DNA of 64,000 nt from Pseudomonas serboccidentalis (GTDB lineage: Bacteria > Pseudomonadota > Gammaproteobacteria > Pseudomonadales > Pseudomonadaceae): NCBI RefSeq assembly GCF_028830055.1, contig NZ_CP101655.1:1450132-1514131 (forward strand), given 5' to 3'. Shown piece by piece: positions 8,862-19,635 of the stretch (position 1 is its first letter; each line of letters starts with the position of its first letter). The notes below the pieces were generated by a model. That model did not search any database and was not told the DNA's origin. It saw only the letters and a program-made list of their open reading frames with translations. The position numbers were made by a program, and so were the translations under genes.

Positions 8862-10035
8862 GCGAACCTCCTTGATCAATAAATGCACAGCGCGCCCAAC
8901 CGATGGCGCGTTGTCCGCCCGCGGGAAATCGGCCGTCACGCAGGCGGGTGAAGGTAAGCAGATCCGCGCTCTGTTGCAACGAGTAACCGGCGAGCGCATC
9001 GGCGCCTTCACAACCGCGCGCCTTCACGCGCAACTGCGCAGGCCAGGCCGCGTCGAGATTGCCCGGGTTGGCGAGGTGGATGTCATAGAGACCGTCGTAT
9101 TCACTGAAGGTCAGACCGAGCCGGCTGCTCAACGCATCGCCGCGAGCCACGGCGCGCAACGTGGTCAGGCTCCAGGCCCGACGGTCATTGGGCAACGGCA
9201 GGCGAAACCAGATCAGCCCTGCCAGGTGCGCCGGCGGGTCTTCGCGCAGGGCCTTGGCGAGCGTGCTCAGTTGCAACGGATCGGCGAGCAGCTCCCGGCG
9301 TTGCCCATCGCGCTCGACCGGCACTTCACTCTCCACCACCGGAGCCCCGCCAGCATCCGGCAGCAGCGCCACACCGTAGGCCGGCAGCGCCAGATAGAAC
9401 GGTTTGCGGCTGACCTTGCCCCAGTCGTCGGCCCAGCGCCGCGCCTGCTCGGGATCGAACAAGCCGCGGCGCGGATCACTGACGGCATGCACCTGCAGCA
9501 CGCTGCTGTCGACCGTGGCCAGCAACGTCGGCAACTGTGGACTGCCGAGCCATGCTGGCAGCGCGGTGATGCTCAGCGGCAACGACGCGGGCAATGCGGA
9601 ACGCAGATGCGTGAGGAACTCGATGTAATCCGGCAGGCGCGCGTTGCCGGCATCATGGTCGATCTCGACGCCGCTCAGGGTCAGCCCCTGCGTCTGCCAG
9701 TCGACGACAACCTGAAGAATCTGCGCCGTGACCTGCGCCTGATCCAGCCCCTTGAGCTGGCCGTCGAGGCGAATCACCGCAATCAGCGGCCGGCCGTCGT
9801 GCTTGAGCAACGGCGCATCGATTCGCGCCCGATGCCAGCCGTCATTGGGAAAGGCCTGCAAGGCCAGCACACGCAGTGTCGAGAAGCTCTCGCGGCTGTC
9901 GCGCAGGGCGGCGTCATGGGCCGGGGTCCATTGGCGTTGCCAGATATAAAGTTGTTGATCGAGGGCGGGGGCGTCATGCCGCTCGCAAGCAGCGAGCAGC
10001 AGCGCCGCGATCAAAATCGAAAAGCCGAACCGCAT
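8848..10035 (-). CDS. DUF3142 domain lipoprotein
   Basis: 395 aa. A lipoprotein signal (IAALLLAAC, Cys16) leads into a DUF3142-like domain. Visible blocks include LYIWQRQWTPAHDAAL, a beta-strand/acidic motif GVEIDHDAGNARLPDY reminiscent of glycoside-hydrolase-like TIM barrels, and LAGLIWFRLPLPNDRRAW near the C-terminus. The protein is probably membrane-anchored on the periplasmic side. It overlaps the next gene, an exported repeat protein, by 14 bases, so the two likely act together. No substrate or reaction is established for this family as far as I know; the barrel resemblance is inference. Confidence 0.8.
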   Translation of the reverse strand: MRFGFSILIAALLLAACERHDAPALDQQLYIWQRQWTPAHDAALRDSRESFSTLRVLALQAFPNDGWHRARIDAPLLKHDGRPLIAVIRLDGQLKGLDQAQVTAQILQVVVDWQTQGLTLSGVEIDHDAGNARLPDYIEFLTHLRSALPASLPLSITALPAWLGSPQLPTLLATVDSSVLQVHAVSDPRRGLFDPEQARRWADDWGKVSRKPFYLALPAYGVALLPDAGGAPVVESEVPVERDGQRRELLADPLQLSTLAKALREDPPAHLAGLIWFRLPLPNDRRAWSLTTLRAVARGDALSSRLGLTFSEYDGLYDIHLANPGNLDAAWPAQLRVKARGCEGADALAGYSLQQSADLLTFTRLRDGRFPAGGQRAIGWARCAFIDQGGSHVDP

Positions 10036-10095
10036 GAAATGCCTATTCCCTGCCGATACAAAAATGCAGGGTACACAATTCCCTGTAGGAGTGAC

Positions 10096-10923
10096 TCAGG
10101 GCTTGCGGGCAATGATCACCTGACTTTTCGCCACCACCGCATCCAGCGCTTGCTTGATCTGCGCGCCACGGGGCGAGTCGAGTACCGCTTGCCAGGTGTC
10201 GGCCCAATGATTGAGCAACGGGTGATCCGGGTTGCTGAAATCGACCTTGGCTTCCCAGAACAGCAGCATCCACATCGACCAGTAAAAACCGTACTGGCTG
10301 TGGCTGATGATCTCCAGCCCGGCGTCGCTGACCATCGCCTTGAACTGCGCTTCGCTGATGATGCGAATGTGGTTGGGCTTGCGGAAATACTCCGGCGCTG
10401 CAATGTCCTTCTGCAAGTCTTCGGAACTGGGGTGCGGCACGCTCAGCAGGTACAGCGCACCGGACTGGCCGACCCGCACCAGTTCGGCGAGGAACTGTGC
10501 CGGGTCGTCGACGTGCTCGATGACTTCGGTGGACACCACCCGGGTAGCGGTGCCGTCGGCAATCGGCAACGGGTTGCAGTCGGTGACGTGGCACTCGACG
10601 CTGCGCGCCGGGGTATCGCTCAGGCGTTGGCGGGTGGCCTCGACCTTGGCGCCGTCGATGTCGGCAATGATGATCTTCGCCCCGCGCATGCCGCAGAAAT
10701 GCACATTACCGCCGTCACCACAGCCGACATCGAGCAGGGTGTCATCGGCGGTCACCGGAAAGCCCTTGAACAGCTCGCCGGTTTCCTGGTTGAACCAGCC
10801 GCTGAGCTTGGCGTCGTAGAGGCCGAGCATGTACGGATCGACCTTGTCCGCCACCGGGGCGGCAGGTTGCGCGGGGGCCGGTGCAGGCGTCGCCGCCGTG
10901 AGTTTCTTCAATAGGCTCAGCAT
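10096..10923 (-). CDS. Class I SAM-dependent methyltransferase (PA5459-like)
   Basis: 275 aa. An Ala/Pro-rich N-terminal stretch (11-24) precedes a methyltransferase fold with SAM motif I TLLDVGCGDGGN, an acidic loop IIIADIDGAKVE and the post-motif block STEVIEHVDDPAQFL. It is a paralogue of the methyltransferase at 12068-12958, with which it shares GLYDAKLSGWFNQETGELFK-like and KSQVIIARKP blocks. Last gene of the five-gene minus-strand arm; its start overlaps the acyltransferase gene by 7 bases. The set corresponds in order to PA5455-PA5459 of P. aeruginosa, implicated in common polysaccharide antigen synthesis, where 3-O-methyl-rhamnose occurs. Sugar methylation is inference. Confidence 0.85.
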   Translation of the reverse strand: MLSLLKKLTAATPAPAPAQPAAPVADKVDPYMLGLYDAKLSGWFNQETGELFKGFPVTADDTLLDVGCGDGGNVHFCGMRGAKIIIADIDGAKVEATRQRLSDTPARSVECHVTDCNPLPIADGTATRVVSTEVIEHVDDPAQFLAELVRVGQSGALYLLSVPHPSSEDLQKDIAAPEYFRKPNHIRIISEAQFKAMVSDAGLEIISHSQYGFYWSMWMLLFWEAKVDFSNPDHPLLNHWADTWQAVLDSPRGAQIKQALDAVVAKSQVIIARKP

Positions 10924-12071
10924 GAGGTGGCTCCGGGAGATGAAACGGCAGTTCGGGACGTGTCGAGGCGCCGCACCAGGGCAGCCCCACGATTGCGCAT
11001 CGGCATTTCGATGAAGCGGTAGTTCAGCTCGCTGAGCAGCACGATCAGGCCAAAGGCGATCAGCAAAGTCAGAATCGGGTGCCCGGCCGGGCTCGGCAAA
11101 CCGGCAGCCTGCAAGCGGAAGATCAGCTCACGCACCAGCAGATAGGCCGGGATGTGAATCAGGTAAATGCCGTAGGAACGGCTGCCGATCCACGCCATCA
11201 GCCGTTGCAGATGGCCCGCCGGCAGCAGGTAATCGCGGTTGTACGAGGCAATCCACACCAGCAGCGCACCGAGCACGGCAATCGAGCCGATGCGATAAGG
11301 CGCGAAGGTGAAACGGTCGGTGGCCATGTAACTCATCAGCAGCGCCACACCGATCAGCACTGACACGCCGGCCCACGGACGCCGCAGAAACGTCGGCTGC
11401 CAGCGCCAGTACGAAGGTTGCGCACTCCACATCGCCAGCAGCACACCCAGCGCCAGTGCGTCGGTGCGCACCACCATCAGCAACGGCGTGCGCAAGGTGA
11501 ACAGTTGCACCGCAATCAGTGCCAGCAAGGCCCAGACCAGATGCCTGCGGCACACCAGAATCAGCAGCGGGAACAGCAGGTAAAACTGCTCCTCCAGGGC
11601 CAGGCTCCAGTAGACGAAACTGCTGCCGTACTCGTAATGAAAGAAGCTGTCGGCAAAGCGGAAATTGGCGTACTGCAACACCCCCGCCAGCGTCGCCTGC
11701 AGGTTGGCGGGCAGGCTGCCAAAAGCGCCAGAGCGATTGAGAAACATGCACGCCAGCAGGATCAGCGCCAGCCATAACCAGGCCGAGGGCAACAGGCGAA
11801 ACACCCGACGCAGCCAGAAATTACGCGTCTGTTGCCAATATTCCTGACGCGTCGTGCAGCCTCGCAGCGCGGGGATCAGGCTGCGGGCGATGACAAAACC
11901 GGAGATCGCGAAAAACAGATCGACGCCCCACCACGGTTGCGCCCAGGCGTGGACTTTTTCCAGCAGTGGCACGGTGTCGGTGAACAGGCTGCCCTGCAGG
12001 TGATGGAACAGCACGCCGAGGACAGCGATGGCACGCAGCACCTCGATGTCCATGATCCGCTTGGCGCTCAC
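10917..12071 (-). CDS. Membrane acyltransferase, OafA/acyltransferase-3 family (PA5458-like)
   Basis: 384 aa integral membrane protein with about ten hydrophobic segments. The acyltransferase-3 signature is visible: DIEVLRAIAVLGVLFHHLQG near the N-terminus with the catalytic-type His pair, then WWGVDLFFAISGFVIARSLI and WSLALEEQFYLLFPLLILV. The family O-acetylates surface sugars. The GTG at 12071 is chosen: GGGAG lies 6 bases upstream and the GTGA overlaps the upstream stop; the next ATG (codon 7) would remove little. Position between two methyltransferase genes suggests it acts on the same D-rhamnan chain. Confidence 0.9.
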   Translation of the reverse strand: MSAKRIMDIEVLRAIAVLGVLFHHLQGSLFTDTVPLLEKVHAWAQPWWGVDLFFAISGFVIARSLIPALRGCTTRQEYWQQTRNFWLRRVFRLLPSAWLWLALILLACMFLNRSGAFGSLPANLQATLAGVLQYANFRFADSFFHYEYGSSFVYWSLALEEQFYLLFPLLILVCRRHLVWALLALIAVQLFTLRTPLLMVVRTDALALGVLLAMWSAQPSYWRWQPTFLRRPWAGVSVLIGVALLMSYMATDRFTFAPYRIGSIAVLGALLVWIASYNRDYLLPAGHLQRLMAWIGSRSYGIYLIHIPAYLLVRELIFRLQAAGLPSPAGHPILTLLIAFGLIVLLSELNYRFIEMPMRNRGAALVRRLDTSRTAVSSPGATSC

Positions 12072-12958
12072 GGCTGACTCCCGGCGCGTGTTTCGCCAGC
12101 CAGCGGTTTGCGGGCGATGATCACCTGGCTCTTGGGCATGAAGCGGTCGAGCAGTTGCTTGATGACCAGGCCGTCGGGCTGCGCCAGCAGGTCCTGCCAG
12201 GTACGCGCCCAGCTCTCCATCAGCGGCGGGTACGGCGCCTGAATCCGGTCGCGCACCGCGCCACCGAGGTCACGGCCGGCGGCGCGTTCGCTGGCCCAGA
12301 AGAAGATCATGCCCATCACCCAGAAGAACCCGCTGGCCTGCCGATGCTCGATCACCAGCCCGGCGTTCTTCACCAGTTCGGCAAAGCGCTGCTCGGTGAA
12401 AATCTGCACATGATTGGGTGTCTGGTAATAACTGGCCGGGGCGATGCCCTGCTGCAGGTGCTCGCCCACCGGCGCCGGGACACTCAGCAGATACTGCGCG
12501 CCGGGGCGGCCCATGCGCACCAGTTCGGCCATGAACGGCTCCGGCTGATCGATGTGCTCCAGCACTTCCATGCACACCACTTTGCTGGCGCAACCGGCGG
12601 CCAGCGGCAATGGCAGGCTGTTGCTGACCAGGCCCAGATTAGGTTTGTTGCTCTGCGCTTCAACCTGCCGCGCCAGATCGCGGACCTTGTCATGTTCGCT
12701 GTCGGTGAAAATCACCGACGCGCCCTGCCGCACGGCGAACAACGTCGCTACGCCTTCGCCGCAACCGACGTCGAGCAAGGTGTCGTCAGCCGTGATGGCG
12801 AAGCCCTTGAGCAATTCGCCGCTGTCGGGCAAAAACCAGCCGTCGAGGATCGCGTCATGCAGGCCCACGTCCCGTGGCGAGACCTGAGCGAGTGGCTCAG
12901 GTGCAGATGCAACAGGCAACGGTGCCGGGCGCAAGCGTGCGAGCAGGCGCCGGATCAT
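12068..12958 (-). CDS. Class I SAM-dependent methyltransferase (PA5457-like)
   Basis: 296 aa from the ATG at 12958; the frame is open upstream only because it reads through the preceding gene. SAM motif I TLLDVGCGEGVATLF and block CMEVLEHIDQPEPFMAELVR are clear. Strong similarity to the methyltransferase at 10096-10923 along the whole length, including the shared KSQVIIARKP near the end, shows a duplication now separated by the acyltransferase gene. It has an extra C-terminal tail (LAGETRAGSQP) and a short inserted segment (AAGRDLGGAVRDR). ATGA overlap with the glycosyltransferase upstream and GTGA overlap with the acyltransferase downstream. Target sugar is inferred, not shown. Confidence 0.85.
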   Translation of the reverse strand: MIRRLLARLRPAPLPVASAPEPLAQVSPRDVGLHDAILDGWFLPDSGELLKGFAITADDTLLDVGCGEGVATLFAVRQGASVIFTDSEHDKVRDLARQVEAQSNKPNLGLVSNSLPLPLAAGCASKVVCMEVLEHIDQPEPFMAELVRMGRPGAQYLLSVPAPVGEHLQQGIAPASYYQTPNHVQIFTEQRFAELVKNAGLVIEHRQASGFFWVMGMIFFWASERAAGRDLGGAVRDRIQAPYPPLMESWARTWQDLLAQPDGLVIKQLLDRFMPKSQVIIARKPLAGETRAGSQP

Positions 12959-14259
12959 GCGCTCGAAACTTCCACGGACAACGGCTCGAGGGCCTGCGCG
13001 CGCTGGGCAAAAAATGTCCGCAGACGCTGTTCGGCACTCGCCTGACTGCAGAACCGCTGCAGGTTGTGAACGGCATGTTCGGACATCCGCGCATAGCGTT
13101 CGACGTCGTTTTTGGCCACCTCGTAACTGGCGCGATACGCCGCGCACAACGAGTCCCAATCAGTCATGTAGCGCAAGGTGCGGTAGGCTGCCCGTGGATC
13201 ATGGGGCCAGGCCGTGAGCTCGTCGGTGGAATCGACAATGAACGCATTGTCGCTGTCGACGTAGTCGGCCATCGCCGTGTTCAGCGGCGCAATCGCCGGT
13301 TTGCCACAGGACATGAATTCCATCAGCGGCAGGCACTGCCCTTCGCCATAGGAACTGTTGACCACGTAGCTGGTGGCCTGCACCAGCGCTTCGTAATCGG
13401 CGTCCGCCAGATAACCGTGGATCAGCACGATCCGGCACTGGTAGGACTGGTTCTTGTACAGGTGATGCAGCATGTCGTTCAGGGCATTGGCGATGTCATG
13501 GTGCGTCAGCTTCAGCACCAGGGTGGCATCGGCGACGTCACGGAATGTGGTGCAAAACCCGCTGATCATGTCCTGCCAGTTCTTGCGCCCGTCGTACGGG
13601 TTGAACACTGAGGTGTAAACCACGCCGTCCAGCTGCAACTGGCAGTCCTGCGCCGGCCCGGCAAACGACAGCGGCGTGCCTTCGCACAATCCCGGTGGAC
13701 CGTAGGCGCGCAGATCTACAGTACGGCTGTCGAGCAACAGGCCGCGCAGCTTCAACTGCACGGCTTCGACCACTGGCTGCTTGCGCAACTGCGCGCCACG
13801 GGCGGCGAAGCGATCCCACACCGGTGCAGGAATCGCGCAGATCGGGTAGTCCGCGCCCATCACGTCACGGACGGCATCGACCGTGAAACTCGAATGGGTA
13901 ATCGCCATGCCACAGGCGTTCAAGACCACACGCCAGTCGTGACGCGGTTCGCCGTGCCAGCTCTCGGTGGGGATGGTGCTGAACTCCCAGGCAAATACCG
14001 GGATGGTCGGGCAGGCGTAATGAATCGGCGTGCGATGCGGCGGCGAGAACGACAGGAACACGCACGCTTCGCCGCGACTCAGGCAATCGAAGTACAGCCG
14101 ATCGACCAGTTCGTCCGGGTTGCTCACCTCAATGACTTGCCCCAGGCGCTCGAGCACGGGGCGGAATTCCTTGAGCACAAAGTAGTAGCTGTACTCGGGA
14201 CGTCCGAGGTTCTGCTGGATGTTGCTCTTGTTGGTTTCCGAATGAATGATGATCAGCAT
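12955..14259 (-). CDS. Glycosyltransferase, GT-B fold (PA5456-like)
   Basis: 434 aa. The N-terminal GT-B half begins LGRPEYSYYFVLKEFRPVLE. The C-terminal half has VYTSVFNPYDGRKNWQDMIS and the GT4-type block YGEGQCLPLMEFMSCGKPAI, in which the acidic residues would contact the nucleotide sugar. It is a paralogue of the next gene upstream (14253-15881), sharing both halves; the two starts and stops overlap by 7 bases. Likely cytoplasmic, adding or modifying sugars on the D-rhamnan or its cap. Donor and linkage cannot be read from sequence. Confidence 0.88.
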   Translation of the reverse strand: MLIIIHSETNKSNIQQNLGRPEYSYYFVLKEFRPVLERLGQVIEVSNPDELVDRLYFDCLSRGEACVFLSFSPPHRTPIHYACPTIPVFAWEFSTIPTESWHGEPRHDWRVVLNACGMAITHSSFTVDAVRDVMGADYPICAIPAPVWDRFAARGAQLRKQPVVEAVQLKLRGLLLDSRTVDLRAYGPPGLCEGTPLSFAGPAQDCQLQLDGVVYTSVFNPYDGRKNWQDMISGFCTTFRDVADATLVLKLTHHDIANALNDMLHHLYKNQSYQCRIVLIHGYLADADYEALVQATSYVVNSSYGEGQCLPLMEFMSCGKPAIAPLNTAMADYVDSDNAFIVDSTDELTAWPHDPRAAYRTLRYMTDWDSLCAAYRASYEVAKNDVERYARMSEHAVHNLQRFCSQASAEQRLRTFFAQRAQALEPLSVEVSSA

Positions 14260-15881
14260 GATGCAGTCCCCGCCTCGGCGATCAGCTGTGGGCTTGCACT
14301 CGGCGTCAGCTGAAGAAATTGCGCCAGACGCTGCTGCACCGGGGCAAAACTGCAGTACTCGCGCATGCGTTCATTGGCGGCCAGGGCCATGACCTGATAG
14401 GCCACCGGGTCGTTTTTGGCCATGGCGTAACTGTTTTCGTAGGCCGTTTTCAACGAGCCCCAGTCCGGGCGATGGCGCAGGGTGCGATAGAGAATCCGCA
14501 CGTCGTCCGGCCAGATCGTCGGCTCGCGGCTGGACTTGACGATGAAGCCGACGCGTTCATCGATGTAGTCGTGCATCGCCGTGTGGTCCGGTGCAATCAC
14601 CGGACGGGCACAGGACATGAACTCCATCAGCGGCAGGCACAAGCCTTCGCAACGGGACGCGTTGACGTAAAAGCTGGCCGCACCGTAAAGCCTGGCAAAC
14701 TCCTCATCCTGCAAGTAACCGTGCATGACCACCACCCGGCAGGCGAATGGCGAGAGCTGCGACAACAAGGTAATCAGATGCACGTAATAGGTCGTCAGAT
14801 CGTTCTGCGTCATCTTCAACACCAGCGTGGCATCTTCGACGTCGCGCATGGCCCAACAGAATGCCGTGATCAGGTGATGCCAGTTCTTGCGCCCGTCTTC
14901 GGGGTTGAACACGCTCACATACACCACACCGCTGACCTCGGTCTGCACCGTGGCGGTGGTGTCCGGCAGGCTGGCCTGCGGATGCTCGACCACCGCGGGC
15001 GCTTCGCTGTTGCCAGCGTCCGGCGGCAAGACTGCGGGAGCAGGTGCGCGCAAGCGGAACAAGTGACGGCGCAGGGCGATCGGCAGCAAATCGCGCACGG
15101 CTTCGCGATACCACAACAGCAGATTGTGCTTGAGCAGAAACAGCAGTCGGTGTTCGTTGGGGGCCGCAGCCGCCCGCCAGCCTTCGCGCAAGTAATGCCT
15201 GGTGATGAACGCACGCCGGCGCAGGGTCAGCTCCGGTGGTGGAGGGGCAGGTTCGGACGGCGCAGCGACCTCGACCGGCTCGCAGGCCTCCACTGCCTGC
15301 TCGTTGGGCGTGGGTGCAATCAATCCATCGGCAGACAACCCGAGGGTGCGGCTGTCGATGATGCAGCCCTTGATCTGCAACAACGCGCCCGGGTTCACCG
15401 GTGCAGCAGGGTATTGCTGGCGCACGCCGGCGAAGCCTTCCCACAACGGGGTCGGCAACACCAGCACGGGGAAATCTTCGCCCAGGGCCCGGCGAATGGC
15501 TTGTGCCGTGTGCCTGGACAAGGTGATCGCACGACCATGGCGGGCCAGGATCCGGCTCCAGTCGTGACGGGAGTCATCATCGCGAGGGTCGACCGGAATC
15601 GAGTCGTACTCCCAGGCGATCACGCAAACCACGGGGCATTGCAGGTCAGTCGGGGTTTTATGCGGTGGAGCAAACGAAACGAAGAGGCAGTCCTGACCGG
15701 CCAGTTGCAGTTGCCGGTACAACGGGTCGACTTCGGCCGCCGACGAGACGACGTGCACTTGCCCAAGGCTTTCCAGCACGGGACGGTAGGCCTTGAGCAC
15801 GAAGTAATAGCTGTATTCCGGACGCCCCAGACTCTGGCTGATGGAGCGGTCGTTGACGTCCGAGTAAAGAATGAAATTCAT
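14253..15881 (-). CDS. Glycosyltransferase with internal insertion (PA5455-like)
   Basis: 542 aa from the ATG at 15881. Same architecture as its neighbour at 12955-14259: N-terminal LGRPEYSYYFVLKAYRPVLE and C-terminal VYVSVFNPEDGRKNWHHLIT plus SRCEGLCLPLMEFMSCARPV. Between the halves, residues about 188-315 form an insertion roughly 100 aa longer than in the paralogue. It has two Pro/Ala-rich linkers flanking a basic, helical segment (RRRAFITRHYLREGW, then KHNLLLWYREAVRDLLPIAL). First gene of the minus-strand arm, divergent from rmd across 428 bases. Probable role in modifying the D-rhamnan. Confidence 0.87.
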   Translation of the reverse strand: MNFILYSDVNDRSISQSLGRPEYSYYFVLKAYRPVLESLGQVHVVSSAAEVDPLYRQLQLAGQDCLFVSFAPPHKTPTDLQCPVVCVIAWEYDSIPVDPRDDDSRHDWSRILARHGRAITLSRHTAQAIRRALGEDFPVLVLPTPLWEGFAGVRQQYPAAPVNPGALLQIKGCIIDSRTLGLSADGLIAPTPNEQAVEACEPVEVAAPSEPAPPPPELTLRRRAFITRHYLREGWRAAAAPNEHRLLFLLKHNLLLWYREAVRDLLPIALRRHLFRLRAPAPAVLPPDAGNSEAPAVVEHPQASLPDTTATVQTEVSGVVYVSVFNPEDGRKNWHHLITAFCWAMRDVEDATLVLKMTQNDLTTYYVHLITLLSQLSPFACRVVVMHGYLQDEEFARLYGAASFYVNASRCEGLCLPLMEFMSCARPVIAPDHTAMHDYIDERVGFIVKSSREPTIWPDDVRILYRTLRHRPDWGSLKTAYENSYAMAKNDPVAYQVMALAANERMREYCSFAPVQQRLAQFLQLTPSASPQLIAEAGTASC

Positions 15882-16309
15882 GGCATCCCACGGTGAAACC
15901 ACCATCCCGGCAGTTTCACGCTATGACGGCCAGGCGCTGGATCGAGTCGGGATCACCGCTGCTCGTCCTTCGTCATGGAGCTCGTCTTCGTTCTTGTTTT
16001 AGTGGCTGGTTTCACCCTGTTGCGCAACAACCCCGGCGACCCCGGGGAGATGGCGACGAGGGCCATTCTAAACACATCCTTCGTGAATCCGGGAACCGCC
16101 CGACGAGAATAAATCGGGCTACGCTGACGAGAACTGACCGGTCACGGTTTGCGCTGTTGAAATTGCTGCGCAATTGGCACAGATTGGTAACAAACAACTA
16201 CAACAATGACTTCGCCTGTCTCCATGTCGGTCTTTTTCATCCGGCCTGACAGACTTCTCCTCAAAGCCTGTGGGAAAGTGGCGAAAGTTTAAGACCAAGG
16301 GGTCGCTGT
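15882..16309. promoter_or_regulatory. Divergent intergenic region of the polysaccharide locus
   Basis: 428 bases without a gene. It must hold promoters for the rhamnan arm (rightward) and the modification arm (leftward). I see a GC hairpin near 16030-16045 (CCCCGGCGACCCCGGGG) and an AT-richer stretch at 16150-16215, but no convincing ops/JUMPstart element or -35/-10 pair. AAGGGG near 16296-16301 serves the TTG start of rmd. Confidence 0.45.
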
Positions 16310-18189
<1,880 letters not shown>

Positions 18190-18192
18190 GTC

Positions 18193-19635
18193 ATGCTCAT
18201 TCCCGTGATTCTGTCCGGCGGTGCCGGTACGCGTTTGTGGCCGGTGTCCCGCGAAGGCCATCCCAAGCCGTTCATGGCCCTGCCCGACGGCCAGTCATTG
18301 CTGGGCAAGACCTATCAGCGTGCCGCTGCATTGCTGGACGGTTGGGGCGACATCGTCACGGTGACCAACCGCGAGTACTACTTCCAGAGCAAGGATCACT
18401 ATTGCGCTGCTCACGTATCGCGCCATCGCGGGCACTTCCTGCTGGAGCCGACCGGACGCAACACCGCCCCGGCGATTGCCGCCGCCGCCCTGTCGCTGCA
18501 GGCATTGCACGGTGACGACGCCATCATGGTGGTGATGCCGGCCGACCATTTGATCGTCAATCAGGAAGCACTCAAGAGCGCCGTCGAACACGCCGTCAAT
18601 CTGGCGAAGGACGGTTATCTGGTGACCTTCGGCGTGGTGCCGACCGCGCCGGAAACCGGCTTCGGCTACATCGAGACCGGTGCACCACTGGATGCCAAAG
18701 GCGCGGCCAAAGTGCAGCGCTTCGTAGAGAAACCCGATCTGCAGACCGCCACGCATTACCTGGAAAGCGGCAACTTCCTGTGGAACTCGGGCATGTTCTG
18801 CTTCACCACTGCCACCCTGATCAACGAGCTGCAACTGCACGCGCCAGAGCTGCTGGAACAGACCCGCGCCTGCATGGCTGCCAGCGCCCCGGTGGAAACT
18901 GTCGGCTGCCTGCAACAGGAACTGTCATCGGACCTGTTCGCTGAAATCACCGACATTTCCATCGATTACGCGTTGATGGAACGCTCGGAAAAAGTCGTGG
19001 TGGTGCCCGCCGGTTTCGACTGGAGCGACATCGGTTCATGGGGCGCCGTGGCAGCGCTGGTACCGGCCGATGCCGACAACAATCGCGCCAGCGGCGAAGC
19101 GATCTTTATCGACAGTCACAACAATTTCGTGCAGAGCGAAGGCCGGCTGGTGGCCGCTGTCGGCGTGGATAACCTGATTATCGTCGACACCGCCGACGCG
19201 GTGCTGGTGGCCCATGCCGACCGGGCCCAGGATGTACGACGCGTGGCCAAGCAACTCAAGGACAAATCTCACGAAGCCTATCGCCTGCACCGTACGGTCA
19301 GCCGCCCGTGGGGCACCTACACCGTGCTCGAGGAAGGCCCGCGCTTCAAGATCAAGCGCATCGTGGTCAAGCCCGGCGGCAAGCTGTCGCTGCAAATGCA
19401 CCATCACCGCAACGAACACTGGGTGGTGGTCGAAGGCATGGCCAAGGTCACCAACAACGGCACCGGTACCCATCTGGTGGCCAAGAACGAATCGACGTTC
19501 ATTGCCGCCGGGCACCGGCATCGCCTGGAAAACCCCGGCGTGATCGACCTGGTGATCATCGAGGTACAAAGCGGCGAATACCTGGGTGAAGATGACATCG
19601 TGCGCTTCGAAGACCAATACGGCAGGACGGTTTGA
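18193..19635 (+). CDS. wbpW: Mannose-1-phosphate guanylyltransferase / mannose-6-phosphate isomerase
   Basis: 480 aa bifunctional type II PMI-GMP. The N-terminal nucleotidyltransferase carries VILSGGAGTRLWPVSREGHP (5-24) and the pyrophosphorylase block FVEKPDLQTA; the C-terminal cupin has PGGKLSLQMHHHRNEHWVVV for metal-dependent isomerase activity. Provides GDP-mannose for gmd. The same family includes AlgA and PslB, but context within the rhamnan cluster supports the WbpW role. Ribosome binding site AAGGAG sits in the end of gmd; the stop overlaps the start of wzm (TGATG). Confidence 0.92.
   Translation: MLIPVILSGGAGTRLWPVSREGHPKPFMALPDGQSLLGKTYQRAAALLDGWGDIVTVTNREYYFQSKDHYCAAHVSRHRGHFLLEPTGRNTAPAIAAAALSLQALHGDDAIMVVMPADHLIVNQEALKSAVEHAVNLAKDGYLVTFGVVPTAPETGFGYIETGAPLDAKGAAKVQRFVEKPDLQTATHYLESGNFLWNSGMFCFTTATLINELQLHAPELLEQTRACMAASAPVETVGCLQQELSSDLFAEITDISIDYALMERSEKVVVVPAGFDWSDIGSWGAVAALVPADADNNRASGEAIFIDSHNNFVQSEGRLVAAVGVDNLIIVDTADAVLVAHADRAQDVRRVAKQLKDKSHEAYRLHRTVSRPWGTYTVLEEGPRFKIKRIVVKPGGKLSLQMHHHRNEHWVVVEGMAKVTNNGTGTHLVAKNESTFIAAGHRHRLENPGVIDLVIIEVQSGEYLGEDDIVRFEDQYGRTV

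Noticed and set aside
6630..8882. 750-codon open frame opposite the exported repeat protein
   Set aside because: It is a shadow of a GC-rich gene on the other strand; it lacks a signal, motifs or a ribosome binding site, whereas the minus-strand gene has all.
19164..19174. DnaA-like CGTGGATAA in wbpW
   Set aside because: One mismatch at the first position; it is alone in the 1-24.7 kb stretch and expected by chance.
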